A stretch of DNA of 64,000 nucleotides from Aureisphaera galaxeae. Its GTDB lineage: Bacteria; Bacteroidota; Bacteroidia; Flavobacteriales; Flavobacteriaceae. The stretch lies in the NCBI RefSeq assembly GCF_028561275.1, contig NZ_JAQQTF010000004.1, positions 620,001 through 684,000 of the forward strand. Reading direction: 5' to 3'. The position numbers were made by a program, and so were the translations under genes. Shown in pieces: positions 53,283 to 61,409 of the stretch. The first letter of the stretch is position 1. Every line of letters begins with the position of its first letter. Below the pieces are notes generated by a model. That model worked only from the letters and a program-made list of their open reading frames with translations, had not been told where the DNA came from and searched no databases.

Positions 53283-53765
53283 TTATTCGTTTACTTCGCC
53301 CACAAAGACCAAGGCAGCTCCGTTGATACAGTGCCTTTTTCCAGTGGTTTCCCTAGGGCCGTCATTAAATACATGACCTAAGTGTCCGCCACAGGTGGCG
53401 CAGTGTTCTTCGGTACGGGCATAGCCCAGTTTGTAGTCTACGTCGTATTCTACATTGCCTTCTATGGCGCGATCAAAACTTGGCCAACCCGTCCCACTAT
53501 CGAATTTGTGCTTGGTTTCGAATAGGGGAGTGTTACATGCAGCGCAATGAAAAACACCTTCGCCCTTAAAGTAATTAAAATTACTGGTAAAAGGACGTTC
53601 GGTTCCCGCTTCCCGAAGTATGTAGAATTGCATATCGGTAAGTTGGGCTTTCCATTCGGCTTCCGTTTTGGTAACGGGAAAGACTTTTTCTTTTTTCTCG
53701 GTTTGCGCTTTAGAGTTGCAGCTTAGCAGCAACATGCAGGCGACAAGAAGGCCAATTTGTTTCAT
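53283..53765 (-). CDS. msrB: Peptide-methionine (R)-S-oxide reductase, lipoprotein type
   Basis: A 160-residue MsrB with a lipoprotein signal (MKQIGLLVACMLLLSC, Cys 16). Zinc cysteines CAACNTPLF near 74 and CATCGGHLGHVFNDGP near 121 are present, and the catalytic cysteine is in KRHCINGAALVFV near 145. It would repair oxidised methionines in the periplasm or at the outer membrane, complementing the cytoplasmic copy next door. Confidence 0.93.
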   Translation of the reverse strand: MKQIGLLVACMLLLSCNSKAQTEKKEKVFPVTKTEAEWKAQLTDMQFYILREAGTERPFTSNFNYFKGEGVFHCAACNTPLFETKHKFDSGTGWPSFDRAIEGNVEYDVDYKLGYARTEEHCATCGGHLGHVFNDGPRETTGKRHCINGAALVFVGEVNE

Positions 53766-53770
53766 GGTGT

Positions 53771-54283
53771 TTAATTTCCTATAAATTCAACATTGGCAGC
53801 GCGCTCTAACTGATCCATAGTAAGACCAGCATCTCCGAATTCCGAAGGAACTACTGCTATACGGAAGGTTTGGTCGTTGGTAAAACCATTTCCTAACGTT
53901 GTTAAATCTACATCGCCCTGAAGAAAGAGCAAAACATCCACGAATGTATGGTTAAAGGTGTACTGAAACGATCCACCAGTATCCAAGTAAATGGTCTGCG
54001 GTAGCGGCGTCCATACATCTAGGGTACCGCCATTTCCATCGGATACTACATCCTCTAGCCAGTATACCAATACGGCATCGCTTTCAAACACTTCCACACC
54101 AGCGGGATAGGAAACCAGTTGTCTGAAATCATTACCGGCCGTAAAATCAACGGTGGCTTCAAATACTTGACCTAGGATATTAATACCTGGATCTCCTGGA
54201 GGGCCTGGAGGGCCTGGGTCACCTTCACAGGCGGTAAAAACAAATGAGCTAACAATTGCGAGGAGGAAAACTATTTTTTTCAT
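53771..54283 (-). CDS. Lipoprotein with a short collagen-like segment
   Basis: About 170 residues from the ATG at 54283 (an upstream ATG at 54307 does not give a signal peptide). Lipobox FTAC at about 19, then G-D-P-G-P-P-G-P-P-G-D-P-G, a collagen-like run of four triplets, then a beta-type domain with FRQLVSYPAGVEVFESDAVLVYWLED and FRIAVVPSEFGDAGLTMDQLERAANVEFIGN. Similar lipoproteins with a GPPGPPG leader occur widely in Bacteroidota; function unknown. It is 5 nt upstream of the msrB pair. Confidence 0.7.
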   Translation of the reverse strand: MKKIVFLLAIVSSFVFTACEGDPGPPGPPGDPGINILGQVFEATVDFTAGNDFRQLVSYPAGVEVFESDAVLVYWLEDVVSDGNGGTLDVWTPLPQTIYLDTGGSFQYTFNHTFVDVLLFLQGDVDLTTLGNGFTNDQTFRIAVVPSEFGDAGLTMDQLERAANVEFIGN

Positions 54284-54391
54284 AAATGTGATTTTTTGAG
54301 ATGGCAAATCAAGATCAAAATTCGTTCCAATTTAGAAAATGGCCTACTATTTGCAAAGATTTTTTTAGCCATAAAAGTAAAATTATATGGC

Positions 54392-54399
54392 TATATTTG
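54392..54399 (+). promoter_or_regulatory. -7 promoter box for the M48 peptidase gene
   Basis: TATATTTG fits TAnnTTTG and lies 19 bp before the ATG at 54419. No -33 TTTG at the usual spacing was found in the 136-bp divergent gap. Confidence 0.5.
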
Positions 54400-54418
54400 A
54401 ATGTAAAATCAACGTACT

Positions 54419-55243
54419 ATGATTAACTTTAAACAGTTTGTTTCGCTATTGGCAGTGGGTATTTTTATGATCGCCTGTAGCACAAATCCTTTTACAGGAA
54501 AGAAAACATTGGCTTTGGTGCCGAATTCTCAGTTATTTCCTATGGCTTTTCAGCAATACGATCAGTTCTTGTCTGAAAACAACGTGGTAAAAGGTACCGC
54601 AGATGCACAGATGATTACCAATATTGGTCAGAAAATCTCCGTGGCTTCAGAACGATGGCTAACCGCAAATGGATATGCAGGATACCTTAAGGATTATCAA
54701 TGGGAATACAATTTGGTAGATGACCCAACCGTGAATGCTTGGTGTATGCCTGGAGGTAAGATCGTTTTTTATACAGGAATACTTCCCATTGCAGATGGTG
54801 AAGCAGGTATAGCCGCTATTATGGGACATGAAGTGGCACATGCTTTGGCCAATCACGGGCAACAGCGTATGAGTGCTGGACAGCTTCAAGCCTTAGGTGC
54901 CGTAGCGGGAAATGTTGCTTTGAGTAAGGATCCCAAAAATCAACAGATATTTAATCAGGCATATGGAATTGGATCTACGGTTGGAGTAATGTTGCCTTTT
55001 AGCAGAAACCATGAGAGTGAGGCCGATAGAATTGGGTTGACTTTAATGGCTATTGCGGGATATGAGCCTCTGGAAGCTGCAGAGCTTTGGAAGCGCATGA
55101 AAGCTAATGCGGGAGGACAAGCACCACCAGAATTTTTAAGTACGCATCCTTCGAGTGATACGCGTATCAATAATATCACTGCATGGGCTCCAGAAGCCAA
55201 GGCGGAAGCTAGAAAATTTGGAGTGACTACATTCAAAAAATAA
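54419..55243 (+). CDS. M48-family metalloprotease lipoprotein
   Basis: A 274-residue protein with a lipobox (FMIAC, Cys 20) and an M48 zinc protease domain: H-E-x-x-H in MGHEVAHALANHGQQRM near 137-153 and the downstream glutamate in HESEADRIGLTLMAIAGY near 199-216. The end contains the family segment LSTHPSSDTRINNI near 240-253. It resembles the LoiP/YcaL and BepA group of envelope proteases that act in outer-membrane protein quality control. Confidence 0.9.
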   Translation: MINFKQFVSLLAVGIFMIACSTNPFTGKKTLALVPNSQLFPMAFQQYDQFLSENNVVKGTADAQMITNIGQKISVASERWLTANGYAGYLKDYQWEYNLVDDPTVNAWCMPGGKIVFYTGILPIADGEAGIAAIMGHEVAHALANHGQQRMSAGQLQALGAVAGNVALSKDPKNQQIFNQAYGIGSTVGVMLPFSRNHESEADRIGLTLMAIAGYEPLEAAELWKRMKANAGGQAPPEFLSTHPSSDTRINNITAWAPEAKAEARKFGVTTFKK

Positions 55244-55260
55244 AATTAACCCTTCAACAT

Positions 55261-55287
55261 AAAGCTGCTCCTCAGCAGCTTTTTTTA
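55261..55287 (+). terminator. Intrinsic terminator after M48 gene
   Basis: AAAGCTGCT (55261-55269) pairs with AGCAGCTTT (55274-55282) around CCTC, followed by T's to 55287. The next gene begins 7 nt later, so the terminator also separates it from the M48 gene. Confidence 0.9.
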
Positions 55288-55294
55288 TTTCATT

Positions 55295-56599
55295 ATGGCT
55301 ACACAACTCCCCAAAGGAAACAAGAAACTCTTAAACGCTTGGGCCTTTTACGATTGGGCAAACTCGGTGTACAGTTTGGTTATTGCCTCAGCCGTTTTTC
55401 CTCTTTTTTACGGTGCGCTATTCGATATTGCAGAGATTGAGGAAATTGAGCTCTTTACCCTGTCTATAGAGAGTAGTAACGTCATTTTCTTTACCACAGC
55501 TTTTGCGTTTCTTATTGTTTCCCTAATATCTCCTATACTATCGGGAGTTGCGGATTATACCGGTAATAAGAAAATATTTCTAAAGTTTTTCTGCTACCTC
55601 GGAGCTTTTAGTACCATAGCATTGTATTGGTTTAGTCTGGAAAATATCTATTTGGGATTGATGTTTTACACCTTGGCCTTGGTTGGTTTCTGGGCGAGCT
55701 TGGTGTTTTACAATTCCTACCTTCCAGATATAGCACATAAAGAACAACATGATAGTATTAGTGCCAAGGGGTATTCATTGGGATATATAGGGAGTGTACT
55801 GTTATTGGTATTATGTCTCGGTATGATTATGAGTCAGGAAACGGGCGAAGGTAAGGTGCAAATGATGCGCTGGTCTTTTGTGCTTACAGGTGTTTGGTGG
55901 ATTTTATTTAGCCAGTATACCTATATGTATTTACCCAAAGGGAATACTGCTGGAGGATCTTTTTCTAGTAAGGTCCTGTTTAATGGATTTGAAGAGTTAA
56001 AGAAAATATGGCGAGAGTTGGGAGGACAATTGAAGCTGAAAAGATACCTCATCGCATTTTTCGTATATAGTATGGCCGTACAAACCGTTATGTTAGCCGC
56101 TGCTTATTTTGGCGAACGGGAATTGGAATGGGGGAGCGAGGATGAAAAAGTCACCGGACTCATTGTAAGCATTCTATTGATTCAGCTAATTGCTGTTGTA
56201 GGGGCCATATTAACATCTAGGTTATCGGCAAAAGTGGGGAACGTGAAGGCTTTGATTTACATTAATGTGTTTTGGATATTCTTATGTGTATATGCGTACT
56301 TCATATATACTCCCTTTCAATTCTATATTGCGGCCGCATTGGTTGGGTTAGTAATGGGAGGTGTACAGGCACTTTCCCGGTCTACCTATTCTAAGTTCCT
56401 TCCCAAGACAGAAGATACCGCATCCTATTTCAGTTTTTATGATGTAGCGGAAAAAATAGGGATCATTATCGGGATGTTTTTGTACGGATTGGTGGGAGAG
56501 TTGACCGGAAGCATGCGATATTCCATTCTTTTTCTCATTATTTTCTTTGTAACGGGTGTTATTTTGCTACGAAGAGTACCAAGAAATAAATCGGATTAG
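55295..56599 (+). CDS. MFS transporter, UMF1/Atg22-like
   Basis: A 434-residue transporter with 11-12 hydrophobic helices. It opens with the family signature AWAFYDWANSVYSLVIASAVFPLFY (residues 11-35), and PILSGVADYTGNKKIFLKFF (near 87-106) is an MFS loop 2-3 motif. Later MGGVQALSRSTYSKFLPKTEDTASYFSFYDVAEKIG (near 352-387) is characteristic of the UMF1 (Vacuole effluxer Atg22-like) family. The substrate is unknown; amino acids are a possibility from the eukaryotic relatives. Confidence 0.85.
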   Translation: MATQLPKGNKKLLNAWAFYDWANSVYSLVIASAVFPLFYGALFDIAEIEEIELFTLSIESSNVIFFTTAFAFLIVSLISPILSGVADYTGNKKIFLKFFCYLGAFSTIALYWFSLENIYLGLMFYTLALVGFWASLVFYNSYLPDIAHKEQHDSISAKGYSLGYIGSVLLLVLCLGMIMSQETGEGKVQMMRWSFVLTGVWWILFSQYTYMYLPKGNTAGGSFSSKVLFNGFEELKKIWRELGGQLKLKRYLIAFFVYSMAVQTVMLAAAYFGERELEWGSEDEKVTGLIVSILLIQLIAVVGAILTSRLSAKVGNVKALIYINVFWIFLCVYAYFIYTPFQFYIAAALVGLVMGGVQALSRSTYSKFLPKTEDTASYFSFYDVAEKIGIIIGMFLYGLVGELTGSMRYSILFLIIFFVTGVILLRRVPRNKSD

Positions 56600-56648
56600 A
56601 CAATTTTTCTTTATGTTTGCGTTAATTACCTATGCAAACTACTTACTT

Positions 56649-58100
56649 ATGAAAAGGAAACATCTACTCAACTGGATGCTAGTTGCCCTATTAGCGTTCG
56701 GTTTTAACGCTTGTGACAGTGAACCCTTAGAAGGGCAATTTGTACAAGAAGAACAAGGAAACGGAGCCGAAGATGGGCAATTTGTTGCTTCCGTTGGAGG
56801 TGGTGATTTTATAGCTGAGATTGTAAACGCTACCTATTTTACGACTCCAAACATTATGGTTATTAACGGTGTAAAATCCAATGGTGAGGTAATTACCTTA
56901 AGCATAGGAACACCGGATGTAGGAACTTTTAGCTTAACAGCAACCAGTACTTCTCCCAATAGTGGAACGTATTTCCCTACCGAAGGAGCCTTCTATTATA
57001 CAGATGGCTTAAATGGAGGAACAGGGCAACTGGACATTACTTCCTTAGATCAAGATGCACAAACAGTTTCGGGAACTTTTGCCTTTTTAGGGGTGCGCCA
57101 GCAGTTGGATGCCAATGGTGATCCTGTGTTGGATGGTTCCGGAAATCCTCTATACGAATCGAGAACCATTTCCGATGGAGCTTTCAATACCATTCCTTAC
57201 GAAGTCAACACCACAGGTGACGGTGACGGCGATGGTGATGGTGACGGTGATGGCGACGGTGGAGATGATCCTACCGATCCAGCCGATAGCTTCTTTGCCA
57301 ATGTAGACGGTGACGAATTCGTAGATATTGAATTAGTGGTGAATGAGACTACTGTTGGAGGAATCGATATGTTGAATGTCATTGCTACAAGAGCTAATAA
57401 CGGAACTATTCGTATCGATATACCAAGGGATTTGGGTGTAGGGACTTACGAGTTCAATACCCCTATTTCTGATGGTACCGACCTTATTGCTATCTATACT
57501 GATGGCGATGGCGGTGAGAGTATGACCTCCTTTACAGGATCCATTACCATTACCGAGTTCAGTGCCATTACAGGTAAATTGGCGGCTACCTTTAATTTCC
57601 AAGGATCGGATCCTTTACAAGACCCAGCTCCTTTGATTGTAGATGTAACCAATGGAGAATTCAATGTTGATTTCGTTCCCGATAGTGGAGGGGTAGATAC
57701 TGTTTTCATGGCAGACATTGACGATGTAGCCTATACGCCTACTTCTGTAGAAGTGACCGAAGAGCCCTTTGGTGATTCCGTTACTTTGATTACAATCACT
57801 ACCATTAATGAAGACGAGAACAGAAGTCTTACCATATCGTTCCCGAATGACATTGCCGTAGGAACTTACGATATGTCACCTACTTTTGAAGTTGGGGATG
57901 AGAAAGTAGGGCGCTACAACCCAGATATTGGAAATACGGGATTGTTTAGTTCGAATCCAGGAACGCTGACGATTTCCTCTTATGAATTGAGCAGTGGTAT
58001 TATTGAAGGAACCTTCAGCTTTACCGCTCAAGATGCAACGGGAATTGATCCTACCATTTATGAAATTACCAACGGAACCTTCGTAGTTACCGTTCAGTAG
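56649..58100 (+). CDS. Lipoprotein of repeated beta domains with a GD-repeat linker
   Basis: About 483 residues from the ATG at 56649 (lipobox NAC, Cys about 20); an in-frame ATG at 56556 lies inside the transporter gene. Three similar beta domains (about 40-185, 210-340, 350-483) each contain an internal DVGTFSL/GVGTYEF/AVGTYDM segment and end in a GxF-type strand (GAFNTIPYEV, GEFNVDFVP, GTFVVTVQ). Domain 1 and 2 are joined by a linker of seven Gly-Asp repeats (coded at 57216-57257). The domains resemble DUF6252-type modules; function unknown. Confidence 0.7.
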   Translation: MKRKHLLNWMLVALLAFGFNACDSEPLEGQFVQEEQGNGAEDGQFVASVGGGDFIAEIVNATYFTTPNIMVINGVKSNGEVITLSIGTPDVGTFSLTATSTSPNSGTYFPTEGAFYYTDGLNGGTGQLDITSLDQDAQTVSGTFAFLGVRQQLDANGDPVLDGSGNPLYESRTISDGAFNTIPYEVNTTGDGDGDGDGDGDGDGGDDPTDPADSFFANVDGDEFVDIELVVNETTVGGIDMLNVIATRANNGTIRIDIPRDLGVGTYEFNTPISDGTDLIAIYTDGDGGESMTSFTGSITITEFSAITGKLAATFNFQGSDPLQDPAPLIVDVTNGEFNVDFVPDSGGVDTVFMADIDDVAYTPTSVEVTEEPFGDSVTLITITTINEDENRSLTISFPNDIAVGTYDMSPTFEVGDEKVGRYNPDIGNTGLFSSNPGTLTISSYELSSGIIEGTFSFTAQDATGIDPTIYEITNGTFVVTVQ

Positions 58101-58120
58101 ATAACTTAATTGCAAAGAGA

Positions 58121-58154
58121 AAGCCGCGATTCCCTTGAGAACCGCGGCTTTTTT
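58121..58154 (+). terminator. Terminator after GD-repeat lipoprotein gene
   Basis: AAGCCGCG (58121-58128) pairs with CGCGGCTT (58143-58150) around a 14-nt loop, with T's to 58154. The next gene is convergent (ends at 58225). Confidence 0.85.
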
Positions 58155-58224
58155 ATTTGATCGATGAATTGTTTATAGTTCGTACTTCGAGTGGTTTTTC
58201 GAAGAAAAATTGTATCGAGAAGTA

Positions 58225-58953
58225 CTAATAAGATGAAATATCTCCAGATCCCGAAGTTTTGGTATCACTTCTATCAGGGTTTCCTTTATACACAATATCT
58301 CCAGAACCATGTACACGGGCTTTAATGCTGTTTTTAGCAACTACGTTGGCATCTCCAGAACCTGATACAGAAGCATCTGTATTCTTGGCATCAAGATCGA
58401 AACCATTAAAGTCGCCACTTCCGCTAATGCGAACTTCCAAATCGTCTGTACTACCACTTAATTCGATATCACCGGAGCCTGTTACGGAAGCTTCCAGCAT
58501 TTTACTGCTTACGTCCAATACAACGTCCCCTGATCCTGTAACGTTTACTTCGAAGCTATCTGAATCGATGCGGTCTTTGGTGTCAATATCTCCTGAACCG
58601 GTAAGACTTACTTTTGAAATGTCCTGAAATGGCACATATACGTGGATTCCTTTTCTGGTTCTAATGTTTGTATTCTTTTTGGTGCGTATTACCAAGGCAT
58701 TGTTCTTCACTTCAACAATGATATATTCCTGAATGTTCTCGTCGGTCTTCACCGTAATGGTTCCTTCAGATCCTTTTTCTAAATGAATATCCATAGATCC
58801 TACACCTTTTACGGCATCGTAATTACCGGTGTTTATAGTTTTTGTGGTAACGTTACCGTTTCCTACTACTTTCTTTCCCCATTGGGCGTTAGCTTCCTGC
58901 ACACCTGCAATAAGGAGTGCTGCAACGAAACTGAGTTTTACTAGTCTTTTCAT
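58225..58953 (-). CDS. Head-GIN (DUF2807) exported protein
   Basis: A 242-residue protein with a signal peptide (cleavage near NAQ, residue 24). The mature part is a right-handed beta-helix-like domain with repeated GSGD motifs: LTGSGDID, VTGSGDVV, VTGSGDIE, ISGSGDFN, VSGSGDAN, VHGSGDIV and TSGSGDIS. Seven such turns fit the head-GIN/DUF2807 family of auto-transporter-adhesin-like proteins. It is the last gene of the sigma factor operon (11 nt after the previous gene). Confidence 0.85.
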   Translation of the reverse strand: MKRLVKLSFVAALLIAGVQEANAQWGKKVVGNGNVTTKTINTGNYDAVKGVGSMDIHLEKGSEGTITVKTDENIQEYIIVEVKNNALVIRTKKNTNIRTRKGIHVYVPFQDISKVSLTGSGDIDTKDRIDSDSFEVNVTGSGDVVLDVSSKMLEASVTGSGDIELSGSTDDLEVRISGSGDFNGFDLDAKNTDASVSGSGDANVVAKNSIKARVHGSGDIVYKGNPDRSDTKTSGSGDISSY

Positions 58954-58964
58954 TTTTCTTATTG

Positions 58965-60053
58965 TTAGTTTTTGGTGAGTGATACCCCGCCATAGTCGGA
59001 GTTGATGTTAATAGTATTTCCAGAGTTCTGGCTACCGTGATAGCCACTGTATGATTTACTGCTGTGATCCTTGGCAGACTTCATTACTTCCAAGTCTTCC
59101 TTGCCAGATAGGCTGGCGTAAGAGAGATCGATAAAGAAATCGAAGTTGTAACCACTATCGAATCCTAGTTTGATTCCTGCATAATCGGATTGTATGGTGA
59201 TATCGCCAGCGGAAGCTGTGATATTTTTAACCGTTACAGAACCGTAGTCGGAGTTTACGTTCATGTCACCGCGAAGCTCTTCAACCTTCAATGGGATATA
59301 GTCTCCACGTCCTGTGATATTGTCTACACCACCTACACTAATTTTTCCGTAGTCATTACTGTAGTCTATGCTTCTCGCATTCAGGATTTCGGATTTGGTA
59401 TAATCTGCGTTAAGTTCCAATTCCTCTACTTTTTCCAATGTAAATCCAGAGTAGTCTGCATTTATCTTTCCGCTCTTCATATACTCTATGGAAGAATTGT
59501 TGGTGTAATCGAAGCTAAGGTAGTTATTGTCTGCCATGAGTTGTCCGATATTCACCTGACCGTAGTCACAGCTTATTTTGCAGTTTCCTTGTAATTTGTT
59601 GATGCTTATGGCACCGTAGTCATTGCTTAGGTCTACATAATTGGTGGCTGGAACTTTTATGGTGTAATTAATCTCCATGCGAACATTGTTGTTCTTTTTC
59701 CAGAAGCTCCAAGAATTGTTTTTGCGGCCTTTAAAAATGGTTTTTGCTGTTACCAAGGACGCACTACCACTAAAGTCCACATCTATTCTTTCCAGTTTAT
59801 CCTGAACTTTTTCCTCGTTGTTTCCATTGGTGGTAATAACCACTTCAATCACCGTTCTGTTTTCGCTCCAGCTTACGATATCAATGTTTCCGTAGCTGTT
59901 ATCCACTCGAAGTCCTGCATCGGCGTTAACGGTATATTCTTTATTTAGGGTTTTGGTTTTGGTGTATTTCCCTTTAAATCCCGGATCATTATTTGCCACC
60001 GAGATCGTGGGGAGCAAGAAAGCAATTAATAATAATTTAAATAGTGATTTCAT
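58965..60053 (-). CDS. DUF4097-like beta-helix protein of sigma-factor operon
   Basis: About 362 residues from the ATG at 60053, which gives a clean signal peptide (MKSLFKLLLIAFLLPTISVAN); an upstream ATG at 60077 would add eight non-signal residues. The mature part has repeated D-Y-G/S/T units spaced about 20 residues apart (NDYGAISI, CDYGQVNI, ADYSGFTL, NDYGKISV, SDYGSVTV, SDYAGIKL, SDYGGVSL). This resembles DUF4097 beta-helix adhesin-like proteins. Its start overlaps the anti-sigma-like gene by 17 nt. Confidence 0.75.
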   Translation of the reverse strand: MKSLFKLLLIAFLLPTISVANNDPGFKGKYTKTKTLNKEYTVNADAGLRVDNSYGNIDIVSWSENRTVIEVVITTNGNNEEKVQDKLERIDVDFSGSASLVTAKTIFKGRKNNSWSFWKKNNNVRMEINYTIKVPATNYVDLSNDYGAISINKLQGNCKISCDYGQVNIGQLMADNNYLSFDYTNNSSIEYMKSGKINADYSGFTLEKVEELELNADYTKSEILNARSIDYSNDYGKISVGGVDNITGRGDYIPLKVEELRGDMNVNSDYGSVTVKNITASAGDITIQSDYAGIKLGFDSGYNFDFFIDLSYASLSGKEDLEVMKSAKDHSSKSYSGYHGSQNSGNTININSDYGGVSLTKN

Positions 60054-60615
60054 TTCGATTTGCTTTAAGTGTTTCAATTTCCTCTATGGTTTCAATAACC
60101 TGTTGTAATAGTTCGATTCGGTTTTGGAAGTTCGCGATCATAGCGGCGATCACTCGCTTGTCGTTTCCACTTTCTACCAAATCTATTTTTAAGGAATCGT
60201 ATTCTGTCTCAAGAACCTCCATGCGGGCCAAGGCGTCGTCTACGAGTTTTTTGGTATCCTCACTTTCAAAGCTTTTGAGTGTTTCCAATTCCTCATTGAT
60301 TACAGAAACAAAGAACGATTGTGTTTCTTCCATTTCGGGAGAGACGCTTGCCAATCCTTCTACTTGGGGGTCTTCCGGTTGGTCCTTTTGGAAGAAAAGC
60401 CCTGCAGAGATAAGCAATAGGATAGAAGCTGCTATGGATAATGGTTTCCATAGGGATCTTCTTTTTCCTTTGGTGCTCAAAGGAACGATGGTGTCCTGAT
60501 CCTCACCTTCAAGTCTTTGTAAGAAGCGCTTCTGGTGTCCCTCAGGGGTTTCCTGAAGGTCAAAGGTTCCTTCCAAACGTTCGAAGAGTAAGTCTAAATC
60601 GTCTTTTTGTTTCAT
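60037..60615 (-). CDS. Membrane anti-sigma-like protein
   Basis: A 192-residue protein: N-terminal cytoplasmic part (1-60) with conserved-looking LFERLEGTFDLQETPEGHQKRFLQRL, one membrane helix (PLSIAASILLLISAGLFF, near 56-73), and a periplasmic coiled-coil part (80-185). Position directly downstream of the sigma factor (4-nt ATGA overlap) and this topology suggest that it binds the sigma factor and releases it on envelope stress, as in other ECF pairs. No zinc-binding anti-sigma motif is visible, so the role is inference. Confidence 0.6.
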   Translation of the reverse strand: MKQKDDLDLLFERLEGTFDLQETPEGHQKRFLQRLEGEDQDTIVPLSTKGKRRSLWKPLSIAASILLLISAGLFFQKDQPEDPQVEGLASVSPEMEETQSFFVSVINEELETLKSFESEDTKKLVDDALARMEVLETEYDSLKIDLVESGNDKRVIAAMIANFQNRIELLQQVIETIEEIETLKANRNEITI

Positions 60616-61160
60616 GCTACAACTAATTTTTTTCGTAAACTTTCTTTGGCTCTGGAAATAAGGGTTCTACAATTGGCATAACTAATCTGCAAGATTTCAC
60701 AGATTTCCTCATAATCATATCCTTCAATAAAATGAAGGGAGAGGATGTTCTTGTAATTTTCATGCAAACCGTCCATACACTTCATGACCTCTTGCGATCG
60801 TAGCGCGGTGTAATCTTCATTAACACCATCCAGATGCATTTCGGATTCCTCCTTAATGTTTTCTTCTGGGACTTCTACAAATCGCTGGGATTTACGGTAC
60901 TGTACGATACTGTTGTTAATAACAATTCGCTTTAACCACGAGCCGAAAGAGGCAGTTCCTTTAAAGGTATCCAGTTTACTGAATGCCGTAATGAAGGATT
61001 CCTGCATTACATCTTCGGCTTCTGCCGTATTCTTTACAATACGTAATGCCGTATTGTACATGGCCTTTTGATAACGGTTGTACACTTCCAATTGTGCCAT
61101 CCTATTTCCATCTTGACAAAGAACGAGTAACGATTCTATATTTTTTTTGGTTAGCGTCAA
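60612..61160 (-). CDS. ECF-type RNA polymerase sigma factor
   Basis: A 182-residue sigma-70-family factor lacking regions 1 and 3. Region 2 (10-85) shows ALRIVKNTAEAEDVMQESFITAFSKLDTF and GSWLKRIVINNSIVQYRKSQ; region 4 (125-178) has the HTH YDYEEICEILQISYANCRTLISRAKESLRKKL. It heads a four-gene operon with a membrane anti-sigma-like protein and two envelope beta-helix proteins, which points to an envelope-response regulon. A promoter lies somewhere in the 249-bp gap before lon, but none was clear. Confidence 0.9.
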   Translation of the reverse strand: MTLTKKNIESLLVLCQDGNRMAQLEVYNRYQKAMYNTALRIVKNTAEAEDVMQESFITAFSKLDTFKGTASFGSWLKRIVINNSIVQYRKSQRFVEVPEENIKEESEMHLDGVNEDYTALRSQEVMKCMDGLHENYKNILSLHFIEGYDYEEICEILQISYANCRTLISRAKESLRKKLVVA

Positions 61161-61409
61161 AAAGTGTATGGTTTATTGGATAGATATGCCTTTTTTTGAA
61201 TTGTTACACTTAGGTTTCATTTTTTTGAATAAAATTGAATTTCCTTTATCCCGTCAAGCACTATACATGGCACAACAATTGCCCATATAGGATAGAAAAC
61301 CTTTGAAATCGTATGGTTTTTAAGGGTTTGTTTTAAAAATACTAATTCAAGTTAAGAAACAAAGCATTCTAGATCATATATTGCATGACAGAATGTCTTA
61401 AGATATCAT
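61161..61409. other. Divergent intergenic region between sigma factor and lon
   Basis: No gene seen in 249 AT-rich bases. Neither a sigma-factor-type nor a good TTTG/TAnnTTTG promoter stands out for either gene, so an autoregulated ECF promoter may be present that does not fit the housekeeping pattern. Confidence 0.35.

Noticed and set aside
57216-57257. Possible CRISPR or satellite repeat
   Set aside because: The repeat is 6 bp, uninterrupted and in frame within a coding region, so it is a protein linker.
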